Positions 1-6,556 of a DNA stretch of 6,971 nucleotides are shown here, one piece after another; position 1 is the stretch's first letter; each line of letters begins with the position of its first letter. This DNA comes from CAYRTD01 sp964426915. GTDB lineage: Bacteria > Bacteroidota > Bacteroidia > Bacteroidales > GCA-2748055. Made by a program: the position numbers and the translations under genes. The notes beneath the pieces are model-generated. The model had not been told where the DNA came from and ran no database searches. It saw only the letters and a list, made by a program, of their open reading frames with translations. Where the stretch lies: the NCBI GenBank assembly GCA_964426915.1, contig CAYRTD010000183.1, positions 1-6,971 on the forward strand, read 5' to 3'.

Positions 1-7
1 GACTATC

Positions 8-25
8 TCCCGAAAGCTTTCGGGA
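8..25. repeat. Perfect 18-bp palindrome
   Basis: The sequence TCCCGAAAGCTTTCGGGA reads the same on both strands, so its RNA could fold into a GC-rich hairpin with a very small loop. It lies about 80 nt beyond the stop of the minus-strand operon. No T-tract follows it on either strand, so it is not a canonical intrinsic terminator. It could be a dispersed intergenic palindrome, a transcript 3'-end stabiliser or a non-canonical terminator. The palindrome is certain; its role is inference. Confidence 0.6.
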
Positions 26-37
26 AGGGATCAGTTC

Positions 38-70
38 GACTAAATGATTTTGAAACCCAAAATCATAGTC
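38..70. repeat. Bulged inverted repeat, possible 3' hairpin of the minus operon
   Basis: Left arm 38-51 and right arm 59-70 pair over 12 bp with a two-base bulge (42-43) and a 7-nt loop (GAAACCC); the inner eight pairs are uninterrupted (ATGATTTT with AAAATCAT). It begins about 33 nt past the glycosyltransferase stop codon, a reasonable position for a transcript-end structure. The stem is AT-rich and no U-tract follows on the minus strand, so a terminator call is weak. The window's first six bases (GACTAT) can also pair with 65-70, so alternative folds with the neighbouring palindrome are possible. Confidence 0.4.
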
Positions 71-102
71 TCACTGAGTATATCGGACATTATGGACAGA
101 CA

Positions 103-2001
103 CTATTTAGTGATTCCCGTAAACTGATATCCATTGGTATTCCCGGAAAAAGTTTTGTTAATAAGGGTCTCCACTTTTTCCATAGACTCGGAGAAAGTAA
201 AGATACTTTCCACCCGCTTCCTCCCCTGTTCACCAATTTGAATGGCTGCTTCCGGGTTTTCATATAAATAGCTGATCTTCTGATATAAACCATTTACATC
301 TCCCTTTTCTACCAGAAATCCGGAAACACCGTCTTCTATGATCTCAGCCGATGAATTTATATCAAAGGCAACAACCGGCTTCCTGGCAGCCATAGCCTCA
401 ACAAGTACATATCCAAAACCTTCATACAGGGAGGTTAATGCAAAGATGTCTATGGTATTATTAAAGCTCTTAATATTCTTTACAAAACCTAAGAAAATGA
501 TATGTTCTTCTACCCCCTGTGTCCTGGCAAACTTAATTAGCCGGTTCTTTAATTTACCCTCTCCTGCAATCAGTATTTTAAAATTCCAGCCTTTCTTTTT
601 AAGCTCATAAGCGAGTTCTACCAGATAATTCTGTCCTTTCTCTTCCGATAACCTGCCGGCGTTACCAATAATGATTTCATTGCCCTGCCTTTTATAAAGC
701 ACATCGAAACTTTGATTATCATAAGCTGAAAGATCAATGCCGTTATAAATTACCTGGATTTTATTCCTGGGAATCAGATTTTCATTATTCTGCAGAATGG
801 TACGGCTGGTCTCTCTTGAATTGGCAATGATCCGGGTAACGATCTTCCTGTAAAGAAAACGGTTTAACGGTGTGTCTCTGATTGCCAGTGCACTTCCCCG
901 GCGATAGATAATATTTTCAACTCCAGCCATTTTAGCTGCAATCCCTGCGACCTTAAGATCTGAAGATAAATTAATTATGATGGTCCCTACATTTTGTTCC
1001 CTCAGCAATTTATAAACCTTGTAGATCTTAAAAGGATTTAAAAAAGACAGATTGGAGATTTTTACAGGAATGAAAGGAATATTTTTCCCTTTACTTCTTT
1101 TTGAAAGTTCACTCTTTGGATGGGAGATCATTATAACCTCATAGCCTTTTTTTATCATTGTATGAGATACATCCAGGTGCCAGCGTTCTCCTCCTCCCCA
1201 GGAAAGAACCGAATTAAAGAAGCAAATCTTTGTTTTCGCCAGCAAGTTTTTTTCCCTGTGAAGATTTTTAAGTTTGGTATACTTCAGGAAAGTTTCATGG
1301 GCAGAATTCACACTGATGACCAATCCGTAAAACCCGTCCAGAAAGCCCAGTTTTATAATATAATCTCTGAATAATCTCCAGACCGGATGGAAAAAGATAT
1401 TGAAGTAACTTGCTTTGCGGTTTTCCTTAAAATAAGCTCCCGCAACAATTGTGGAAAATTTATTGATTTGCTCAATATGCTCATTAATGCTGTAATACGA
1501 ATAATGGTAGAGGTCACCTTTTATAAATTTTCTGGTAGAACCTTTCTCCAAAAGAAATTTATCATGAGGGTTCAATCCTCCCCACCGGCCTTTTCTGCTA
1601 TCCCACAATCTCAGTTTTCTGGCCGGATACCAGCTGGTATGCCGTATCCACTTTCCACAATAATTTGTAAGACGGTTGAAATAATAGCCATCACATTGCC
1701 AGTTATTTTTAATCTCCAGAATCGACTCCTTTAACTGATCGGAAGGCTCTTCGTCTGCATCAAGTGACAAAATATGGGGGTATCTGGCCTGGGTTATTGC
1801 CCAGTTCTTCTGCTGAATATGTCCTTCGAAAGGATGTTGAATGAACCTCGCATTATAGGATCTTACAATTTCCTCCGTTTTATCTGTCGAGTAGGAATCG
1901 ACCACAACAATATCATCGGCAATATCCTTAATGGATTCGAGGCATCGGCCGATGTTCTTCTCCTCGTTATAGGTTATAATTACAACAGATAATTTTGGCA
2001 T
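103..2001 (-). CDS. GT2-GT4 bifunctional glycosyltransferase fusion
   Basis: This 632-residue protein joins two glycosyltransferases. Residues 1 to about 247 are a GT2 (GT-A fold) domain of the WaaE/KdtX-like type: a Rossmann-like start (LSVVIITYNEE), the metal/sugar-nucleotide DAD motif at 81-83, and the conserved GRWGGLNPHDK stretch at about 138-148. Residues about 257-620 are a GT4 (GT-B) domain: a GGGER glycine loop at 269-273, GNAGRLSEEKG at 446-456, and the EX7E motif with E527 and E535. Each half is close to the usual length of a stand-alone enzyme, so both may be active. Likely role, inferred from the families: successive sugar additions to lipopolysaccharide core or another envelope glycan at the inner membrane face. 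Donor and acceptor cannot be read from sequence. The ATG lies 1 nt after the murF-alr stop, implying translational coupling. The linker has a slippery A-run, and the GT4 half has no ATG where a separate gene would normally start (Thr257 occupies that place). Confidence 0.88.
   Translation of the reverse strand: MPKLSVVIITYNEEKNIGRCLESIKDIADDIVVVDSYSTDKTEEIVRSYNARFIQHPFEGHIQQKNWAITQARYPHILSLDADEEPSDQLKESILEIKNNWQCDGYYFNRLTNYCGKWIRHTSWYPARKLRLWDSRKGRWGGLNPHDKFLLEKGSTRKFIKGDLYHYSYYSINEHIEQINKFSTIVAGAYFKENRKASYFNIFFHPVWRLFRDYIIKLGFLDGFYGLVISVNSAHETFLKYTKLKNLHREKNLLAKTKICFFNSVLSWGGGERWHLDVSHTMIKKGYEVIMISHPKSELSKRSKGKNIPFIPVKISNLSFLNPFKIYKVYKLLREQNVGTIIINLSSDLKVAGIAAKMAGVENIIYRRGSALAIRDTPLNRFLYRKIVTRIIANSRETSRTILQNNENLIPRNKIQVIYNGIDLSAYDNQSFDVLYKRQGNEIIIGNAGRLSEEKGQNYLVELAYELKKKGWNFKILIAGEGKLKNRLIKFARTQGVEEHIIFLGFVKNIKSFNNTIDIFALTSLYEGFGYVLVEAMAARKPVVAFDINSSAEIIEDGVSGFLVEKGDVNGLYQKISYLYENPEAAIQIGEQGRKRVESIFTFSESMEKVETLINKTFSGNTNGYQFTGITK
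1246..1252 (-). other. A AAA AAC heptamer at the GT2/GT4 junction (candidate frameshift site)
   Basis: On the coding strand codons 250-252 read GAA AAA AAC, which places the classical -1 slippery heptamer A AAA AAC in the correct frame, inside a run of seven A. Slippage to the -1 frame would add ten residues after position 252 and stop at TAA (1216-1214), giving a GT2-only protein of about 262 residues. An AGGG lies directly upstream, and the next codon (TTG, residue 253) could also act as a start for a GT4-only product. No clear downstream stem-loop was seen. Another in-frame A AAA AAC occurs inside the alr part of the neighbouring gene, so the motif alone is not proof. Confidence 0.3.
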
Positions 2002-2002
2002 A

Positions 2003-4447
2003 TCATTCCTGGTAATAGATCCTTTTAACTCTCCGGGATATTCCTGTCAATATTTCATAAGCAATGGTATTTGCATAATTCGCAATATTACTGACCGGGT
2101 GTTCCTTCCCGAAAATAATAACCTCATCTCTTTCTGTAACATCAAGCCCCGTTATATCGATCATACACATATCCATGCATACATTTCCGATAAGAGGTGC
2201 AAGATGGTGATTTATCATAAATTTACCAATTCCGTTTCCAATTGATCTTGGTATACCATCGGCATATCCTACCGGAATGGTAGCAATTTTTTTATAATCT
2301 CCGGTTTTTCCAGCTCTGCCGTATCCGACCGTTTCACCCTCATTAATCTCTTTTATCTGCGATATTCGTGTCTTGAAGGTAGAAACCTCACCAATGTTCT
2401 CACCGGAAAAACTGCTTACCCCATAAAGACCTATACCGGGACGCACCATATCGAATTGTGCATCGGGAAATCTCTCAATCCCTGATGTATTTAGTATATG
2501 ACGCAAGAATGGATAACCAAGGTTTTTTTTCAGCCTGACGCAAAGTTCCTTAAATGTCAGTATCTGTTCCTGGGTAAAGCTGTCGTGGTCCACCTCATCA
2601 CTTGCTGCAAGATGTGAAAAAACCGAAACTACCTTGACGGGATTCTTTTTAATTCTCCTAACAATTTCATTACTTTCTTCCACGGAAAAACCCAACCGGT
2701 GCATTCCCGTATCGACTTTAATATGTATAGGGTAAACCCCTAAAGCATTAATTCTCAAGTATTTGCAGAATTTATCCAGTATCCTCATGCTGTAAATTTC
2801 AGGCTCAAGATTGTATTTAACGATGAGGGGGAAATCATTTTCCTCAGGACTCATAACCATAATGGGAGTCTTTATGCCATTCTTTCTGAGGTTAATGCCT
2901 TCATCAGCATAGGCAACTGCCAGGTACTCCACGTTCTGATATTCAAGTAATTTTGCGATCTCATATCCCCCGCTTCCATAGGAAAAAGCCTTGACCATTG
3001 CCATCATCTTCACACCTGATTTTAATACCGATCTGTAATAACGGTAATTCTCAAGCAAGGCATTCAGATTGATCTCAAGGACTGTCCGGTGAGCTGACTC
3101 TTGCAAATAAGAGGATATCCTTTCAAATTCATATTTTCTTGCCCCCTTCAATAAAATGGCTTCGTCGGAAAAATTATAAGAAGGCAACTCCTTTAAAAAA
3201 CTTTCAGTATCAGAATAAAAAGAAGTCTCCCGGGGAAAAAATTTTTTATGAATTAATAATTTTTTACCTATTGCAATTAATTTATCGATGCTTCTCACAG
3301 AGATCATATCCGCCAAACGCTTATAAAGTTCCTTGCTTTCAATCCCGGTTTGAAATATATCCGAAATAATGACTGTTTTTTTTCTGTGCTGAACCTGAAG
3401 GTCCAGATAGTCGAGAGCATTAGATACGGAAATTAGATCAGAATTGTAACTGTCATTAATAATAGTACAATTATTGTCTCCCTTGAGAATCTCCATTCGC
3501 ATGGAAACCGGTTCAAGGTTCTGAACAGCCTTTTGAATAAAGGAGCTTGTGAATCCCTGCTCAAAAAGAAAAACAATGACATGGGTACAATTTTCAATGG
3601 ATGCATAATCCCTGAAACCAGTGTGTATTATGGCACTTGTTTTTCCTTCCAGGCGAATGCTGCTTCCTTCCATAGATACTTCCCTGGTGATATGGTAATC
3701 GCAATCTCCGGATATACCCCAGGATACAAGTTTATCATCATTATACATTTTTCGGGCTTCCTCGTGTATAACCTTATAATCTGCACAATAGATAATCTTA
3801 TCTGCAGTGGCAAACAATTTCATTTTTTCAACCGCCTTATCATAAAGAGACGAAAAATTTTCCTGGTGAGCTTCGCCGATATTCGTCATAATACCAATTT
3901 CCGGCCGGATCATTTTATACAGTCTCAGCATTTCCCCGGGCCTGGATATTCCCGCCTCAATAACAGCCATATTGTACTTATTATCAAGCATAAACAATGA
4001 AAGGGGAACACCGGCCTGGGAATTGTAGCTCTGTGGGCTTCTTATTATCCGGGTTTTTTCACCTATTGCCTGATAGATCCATTCCTTTACTATGGTTTTT
4101 CCGTTACTACCGGTTATTCCGACCAGCGGCGACTCAAAACTTTTTCTATGCCATGCGGCCAGTTCCTGTAATGCATCCAGACAATTACTGACAATTACGA
4201 AAGACGCATCCTCATGCCTGATATCCTCAGGAATCCTTTCAACGATAAAGCATTTTACTTCCGACCGTATCAGGTCGGATATATAATCATGGCCGTCATT
4301 TCTTTCACCTGAAAGCGCTACAAACAGACTGCCATCGGATATAAAATACTTCCGGCTATCGATAAAAATATTGTTAATTTCCAGATCAGGATCACCCTTA
4401 AGCACACCCCCAACAATATTCGCTATTTCTTTTATCCGAATTTTCAT
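2003..4447 (-). CDS. murF-alr: Bifunctional MurF ligase / alanine racemase
   Basis: This 814-residue cytoplasmic enzyme fuses two peptidoglycan-precursor activities. The MurF part (1 to about 450) adds D-Ala-D-Ala to UDP-MurNAc-tripeptide using ATP. It shows the P-loop GITGSNGKT at 110-118, TNIGEAHQENF at 188-198, the ligase motif NDSYNSD at 331-337, and LLKGARKYEFERI at 432-444. The racemase part (about 455-814) makes D-Ala with PLP. It shows the PLP lysine K486 in MVKAFSYGSG, DTGMHRLGF at 579-587, VRPGIGLYG at 668-676 with R669 as the expected pyridine-nitrogen contact, the catalytic tyrosine Y709 in VGYGRAG, and MDMCMID at 758-764. All key residues are present, so both halves should work. 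Combined length matches MurF plus Alr, and the fusion is a known Bacteroidota trait. Its ATG overlaps the tdk stop (ATGA), so it is probably translated by coupling; no strong ribosome binding site is seen. Confidence 0.97.
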   Translation of the reverse strand: MKIRIKEIANIVGGVLKGDPDLEINNIFIDSRKYFISDGSLFVALSGERNDGHDYISDLIRSEVKCFIVERIPEDIRHEDASFVIVSNCLDALQELAAWHRKSFESPLVGITGSNGKTIVKEWIYQAIGEKTRIIRSPQSYNSQAGVPLSLFMLDNKYNMAVIEAGISRPGEMLRLYKMIRPEIGIMTNIGEAHQENFSSLYDKAVEKMKLFATADKIIYCADYKVIHEEARKMYNDDKLVSWGISGDCDYHITREVSMEGSSIRLEGKTSAIIHTGFRDYASIENCTHVIVFLFEQGFTSSFIQKAVQNLEPVSMRMEILKGDNNCTIINDSYNSDLISVSNALDYLDLQVQHRKKTVIISDIFQTGIESKELYKRLADMISVRSIDKLIAIGKKLLIHKKFFPRETSFYSDTESFLKELPSYNFSDEAILLKGARKYEFERISSYLQESAHRTVLEINLNALLENYRYYRSVLKSGVKMMAMVKAFSYGSGGYEIAKLLEYQNVEYLAVAYADEGINLRKNGIKTPIMVMSPEENDFPLIVKYNLEPEIYSMRILDKFCKYLRINALGVYPIHIKVDTGMHRLGFSVEESNEIVRRIKKNPVKVVSVFSHLAASDEVDHDSFTQEQILTFKELCVRLKKNLGYPFLRHILNTSGIERFPDAQFDMVRPGIGLYGVSSFSGENIGEVSTFKTRISQIKEINEGETVGYGRAGKTGDYKKIATIPVGYADGIPRSIGNGIGKFMINHHLAPLIGNVCMDMCMIDITGLDVTERDEVIIFGKEHPVSNIANYANTIAYEILTGISRRVKRIYYQE
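2006..2010 (-). promoter_or_regulatory. Ribosome binding site of the GT2-GT4 gene
   Basis: AGGAA on the minus strand lies 4 nt before the ATG at 2001 and abuts the TGA stop of murF-alr (2005-2003). It supports this start and suggests reinitiation by ribosomes finishing murF-alr. It is the clearest Shine-Dalgarno-like sequence before any gene in the window; the other starts have weak or no such motif, as is usual in Bacteroidota. Confidence 0.5.
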
Positions 4448-5043
4448 TTAGGTTTAATCTTTTTTTCAAGCGTCCGGGCATCATAGAAACATTTACGGCA
4501 AAGGGGCTCATAGGCCTCGGTTTCACCAAGCACAACAAGTTTATCGCCTTCCTGTAAACGATGCGAATGATGGGCCAGGTTTCCGCAACGAACACAGATA
4601 GCATGAACCTTGGTAACATACTCAGCTGTTGCAAGCAAACCGGGTATGGGACCGAAGGGTCTTCCCAGGTAGTCAATGTCCAGCCCCGCAACAATGACCC
4701 GAATGTTCTGCTCAGCAATTTTATTACAAACCTCTATCAGTCCCATATCGAAAAACTGAGCCTCATCTATCCCTACCACATCAACGTCGCTGGTGAGCAA
4801 AAGTATATTAGACGAGGACGAAACCGGCGTTGATTGTATTGTATTCTCGTCATGCGAAACAACTTCCTCCTCTGAATAACGAGTATCGCTAATGGGCTTG
4901 AAAATTTCCACTTTCTGCCTGGCGATACGTGCACGCTTCAGTCTTCTGATCAATTCTTCCGTCTTCCCTGAGAACATGGAACCACAGATAACCTCTATTG
5001 ATCCGACCCTGTTATCTCTATTTATTGAATATTCAAGAAACAT
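4444..5043 (-). CDS. tdk: Thymidine kinase (type II, tetrameric family)
   Basis: The 199-residue enzyme phosphorylates thymidine (and deoxyuridine) to the monophosphate with ATP, in the cytosolic pyrimidine salvage pathway. Visible motifs are the P-loop GSMFSGKT at 21-28, the DEAQF motif at 93-97 with E94 as the expected catalytic base, AGLDIDYLGRPFGP at 119-132, and a structural zinc site made by C150, C153, C182 and C185. The lasso and substrate region (GETEAYEPLC, 173-182) is intact. Length fits the family, and the short N-terminal extension before the nucleotide-binding strand is usual for Bacteroides-type enzymes. It is the first gene of the minus operon; its TGA overlaps the murF-alr ATG by 4 nt. 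A weak AGGA about 12 nt before the ATG is the only ribosome-binding candidate. The pairing with murF-alr appears to be operon economy rather than a shared pathway. Confidence 0.97.
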   Translation of the reverse strand: MFLEYSINRDNRVGSIEVICGSMFSGKTEELIRRLKRARIARQKVEIFKPISDTRYSEEEVVSHDENTIQSTPVSSSSNILLLTSDVDVVGIDEAQFFDMGLIEVCNKIAEQNIRVIVAGLDIDYLGRPFGPIPGLLATAEYVTKVHAICVRCGNLAHHSHRLQEGDKLVVLGETEAYEPLCRKCFYDARTLEKKIKPK

Positions 5044-5070
5044 TGAATAAGATAATCCTGATATTATCGT

Positions 5071-5078
5071 TATTTTTG
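5071..5078 (+). promoter_or_regulatory. Bacteroidota -7 promoter element for the plus operon
   Basis: TATTTTTG matches the Bacteroidota sigma-ABfr -7 consensus TAnnTTTG at every fixed position. It lies about 40 nt before the ATG at 5119, so the transcript would start near 5083-5086 with a leader of about 35 nt. A convincing -33 TTTG is not seen at the usual spacing; ATTG at 5042-5045 is several bases too far upstream. It shares the palindrome TTTGCAAA (5075-5082) with the opposing minus-strand element. Confidence 0.5.
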
Positions 5079-5086
5079 CAAAGAAA
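5079..5086 (-). promoter_or_regulatory. Candidate -7 promoter element for the tdk operon
   Basis: The minus strand reads TTTCTTTG, which matches TAnnTTTG at all fixed positions except the second base. It would start a transcript near 5072, about 30 nt before the tdk ATG. No good -33 TTTG is visible. It directly abuts the opposing plus-strand element, so polymerases could hardly occupy both at once. This is a weaker call than its partner. Confidence 0.3.
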
Positions 5087-5118
5087 AATTTTGAGAAACT
5101 TTTATCTTACAATTAAAT

Positions 5119-5880
5119 ATGGGATTTAAAAACACTATCGAAATCATCACTAAAGATATACAAGAATTGGAAAAGATTGTCAGGAATTTTGAAAATTATT
5201 CCAGGATACCCGGAATAGATCTTGACCTTGCACTGGATAAAACACGGAATCTGTATGAACTTCTGCTGATGATCAGAGAATACGAAAGGGAAAGCAGTCA
5301 GAACGATCCTCCTTCCAAAAATAAAAATGAAATACAAAGCGGAAGCCACGCAGAAAAACCTGAACAACCTGCAACGGAGGAAAGTCGGGGAAATATTTAT
5401 CCCGATAAAGTCGAGTTTATTGATGAAAATACCCAGGAAGAAAACAATAAGCCTGTAAATGAAGAAAAACAGGCTTATGAAGAAAAAAAAACAGACCCTG
5501 AACCCCCTGTTGAAAAGAACGGTTCTTCTCTAAAAGATAAAATTATTGCTGAGAAATTTCAACAACACAATGACTTTCTGAATGAAAGGATTGGAGGAAA
5601 TAAAACAGGAAAGGATCTCTCGGCTAAAATACAATCCACCCCTATTAAAAGTATTTCCGGAAGCATGGGGATCAATGATAAATTCTTTTTTATCCGGGAA
5701 CTTTTTAACGGAAATGCGGAAAATTTCCATCTCGCAATGAAGACCCTTGACGATGCTTCCAATTTTAATGAAGCATATAACTACCTTCTGAATACTTTTG
5801 AATGGGATATGGACAGTGAGACTGTGCAACAATTACTGAATCTCATTCGACGAAAATTTATCAGTACCGGAAATGGCTAA
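5119..5880 (+). CDS. Conserved-looking protein of unknown function upstream of rsmI
   Basis: I do not recognise a named family for this 253-residue protein. Three parts can be seen. Residues 1-57 are charged and helical, probably a short coiled coil (IQELEKIVRNF, then LYELLLMIREYERE). Residues about 58-165 are low-complexity, rich in E, K, N, P and Q, and probably disordered. Residues about 174-248 form a compact helical domain with aromatic-rich segments (SGSMGINDKFFFIRELF at 180-196, NEAYNYLLNTFEWD at 217-230, LLNLIRRKF at 239-247) of the kind that stays conserved in Bacteroidota. There is no signal peptide, membrane segment or catalytic motif, so it is probably cytoplasmic and may act by binding a partner. 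It is the first gene behind a TAnnTTTG promoter and overlaps rsmI by 8 nt, so the two are probably co-translated. The ATG has no Shine-Dalgarno. A ribosome- or envelope-related role would be a guess. Confidence 0.85.
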   Translation: MGFKNTIEIITKDIQELEKIVRNFENYSRIPGIDLDLALDKTRNLYELLLMIREYERESSQNDPPSKNKNEIQSGSHAEKPEQPATEESRGNIYPDKVEFIDENTQEENNKPVNEEKQAYEEKKTDPEPPVEKNGSSLKDKIIAEKFQQHNDFLNERIGGNKTGKDLSAKIQSTPIKSISGSMGINDKFFFIRELFNGNAENFHLAMKTLDDASNFNEAYNYLLNTFEWDMDSETVQQLLNLIRRKFISTGNG

Positions 5881-6556
5881 GCTCTATCTCGTACCCACCC
5901 CTATAGGCAACCTTGAGGATATTACCCTGAGGGCCCTTGATATTCTTAAAAAAGCAGACATTATCCTTGCCGAAGACACACGAAAAAGCTCAATTCTTCT
6001 TAAACACTATGGGATCAGTACCCCTATGAGAGCATTTCACAAATTTAATGAGCATAGGAGCCTGAGCAAATTCGTAGATTTAATACTTCAGGGAAATACC
6101 CTCGCCCTCATTTCTGATGCGGGTACTCCCGGAATATCCGACCCGGGCTTCCTTCTGGTAAGAGAATGTATTAAAAATGATATTGAAATTGAAACCCTGG
6201 CAGGCCCCACAGCTTTTTTACCTGCCCTTATAAACTCAGGACTCCCAACCGACAGATTCTGTTTTGAAGGTTTTCTTCCCCAAAAAAAAGGAAGGCATAA
6301 AAAAATGGAAGGCCTGGTAAATGAAGAACGCACCATGATCTTCTACGAATCCCCCTACCGGCTTCTCAAAAGCCTGGAATTATTCACACAATATTTTGGT
6401 AAAGAAAGAAGGGCTTCTGTATCGCGGGAACTGTCCAAACTCTATGAGGAAACCATCCGCGGCAGCCTGGAAGAACTGATTGCTTATTATTCGGATAAGA
6501 CGGTGAAGGGGGAGATTGTGTTGGTGGTTGGGGGGAAGGAGGGGAAGGGAAGGTAA
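5873..6556 (+). CDS. rsmI: 16S rRNA (cytidine-1402 2'-O)-methyltransferase RsmI
   Basis: The enzyme transfers a methyl group from S-adenosylmethionine to the 2'-hydroxyl of C1402 in the 16S rRNA decoding centre. It belongs to the tetrapyrrole-methylase-like fold. Visible family motifs are the N-terminal LYLVPTPIGNLEDITLRAL at 4-22, AEDTR at 33-37, the SAM-binding SDAGTPGISDPG at 81-92, LAGPTA at 109-114, FEGFLPQKKGR at 131-141, and YESPYR at 158-163. At 227 residues it is shorter than the E. coli enzyme, which has an extra C-terminal region, but typical of short RsmI forms. The start ATG overlaps the end of the upstream gene by 8 nt. The normal core appears to end near KGEIVLVVGG; the last residues (KEGKGR) come from a G-rich tract, and the TAA stop falls in the first copy of a tandem repeat. 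Repeat growth may therefore have replaced the original 3' end. Confidence 0.96.
   Translation: MAKLYLVPTPIGNLEDITLRALDILKKADIILAEDTRKSSILLKHYGISTPMRAFHKFNEHRSLSKFVDLILQGNTLALISDAGTPGISDPGFLLVRECIKNDIEIETLAGPTAFLPALINSGLPTDRFCFEGFLPQKKGRHKKMEGLVNEERTMIFYESPYRLLKSLELFTQYFGKERRASVSRELSKLYEETIRGSLEELIAYYSDKTVKGEIVLVVGGKEGKGR
6508..6553 (+). other. G-rich tract at the 3' end of rsmI
   Basis: The last coding bases contain G-runs at 6508-6512, 6530-6535, 6541-6544 and 6547-6549, with shorter GG pairs between. The codons become GGG, AAG, GAG and AGG, unlike the mixed codon use of the rest of rsmI. Four runs of three or more G could support a G-quadruplex on the plus strand, in DNA or mRNA, although one loop is long (17 nt). 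The tract leads straight into the tandem arrays and may have helped to seed them. Confidence 0.45.

Noticed and set aside
40..90. Sixteen-codon minus-strand frame just after the glycosyltransferase stop
   Set aside because: It overlaps the inverted repeat, has no clear ribosome binding site and is too short to support without comparison.
1..102. Intrinsic terminator for the minus operon
   Set aside because: Hairpins are present but neither is followed by a U-tract on the minus strand, so only inverted repeats are reported.
1120..1992. Several plus-strand open frames opposite the glycosyltransferase gene
   Set aside because: They are antisense to well-defined GT2 and GT4 motifs and show no coding features of their own.
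2522..2530. Second A AAA AAC slippery heptamer, in the alr domain
   Set aside because: It lies inside an intact domain with no functional boundary; it is best taken as a chance Lys-Lys-Asn codon run in AT-rich DNA and serves as a caution for the junction heptamer.
3533..4000. Plus-strand open frame of 155 codons opposite murF
   Set aside because: Antisense shadow of a clear MurF coding region with all family motifs; its translation shows no recognisable domain.
4398..4718. Minus-strand frame of 106 codons overlapping tdk and murF
   Set aside because: Out-of-frame shadow of tdk; the overlapping frame contains the thymidine kinase zinc site and lasso.
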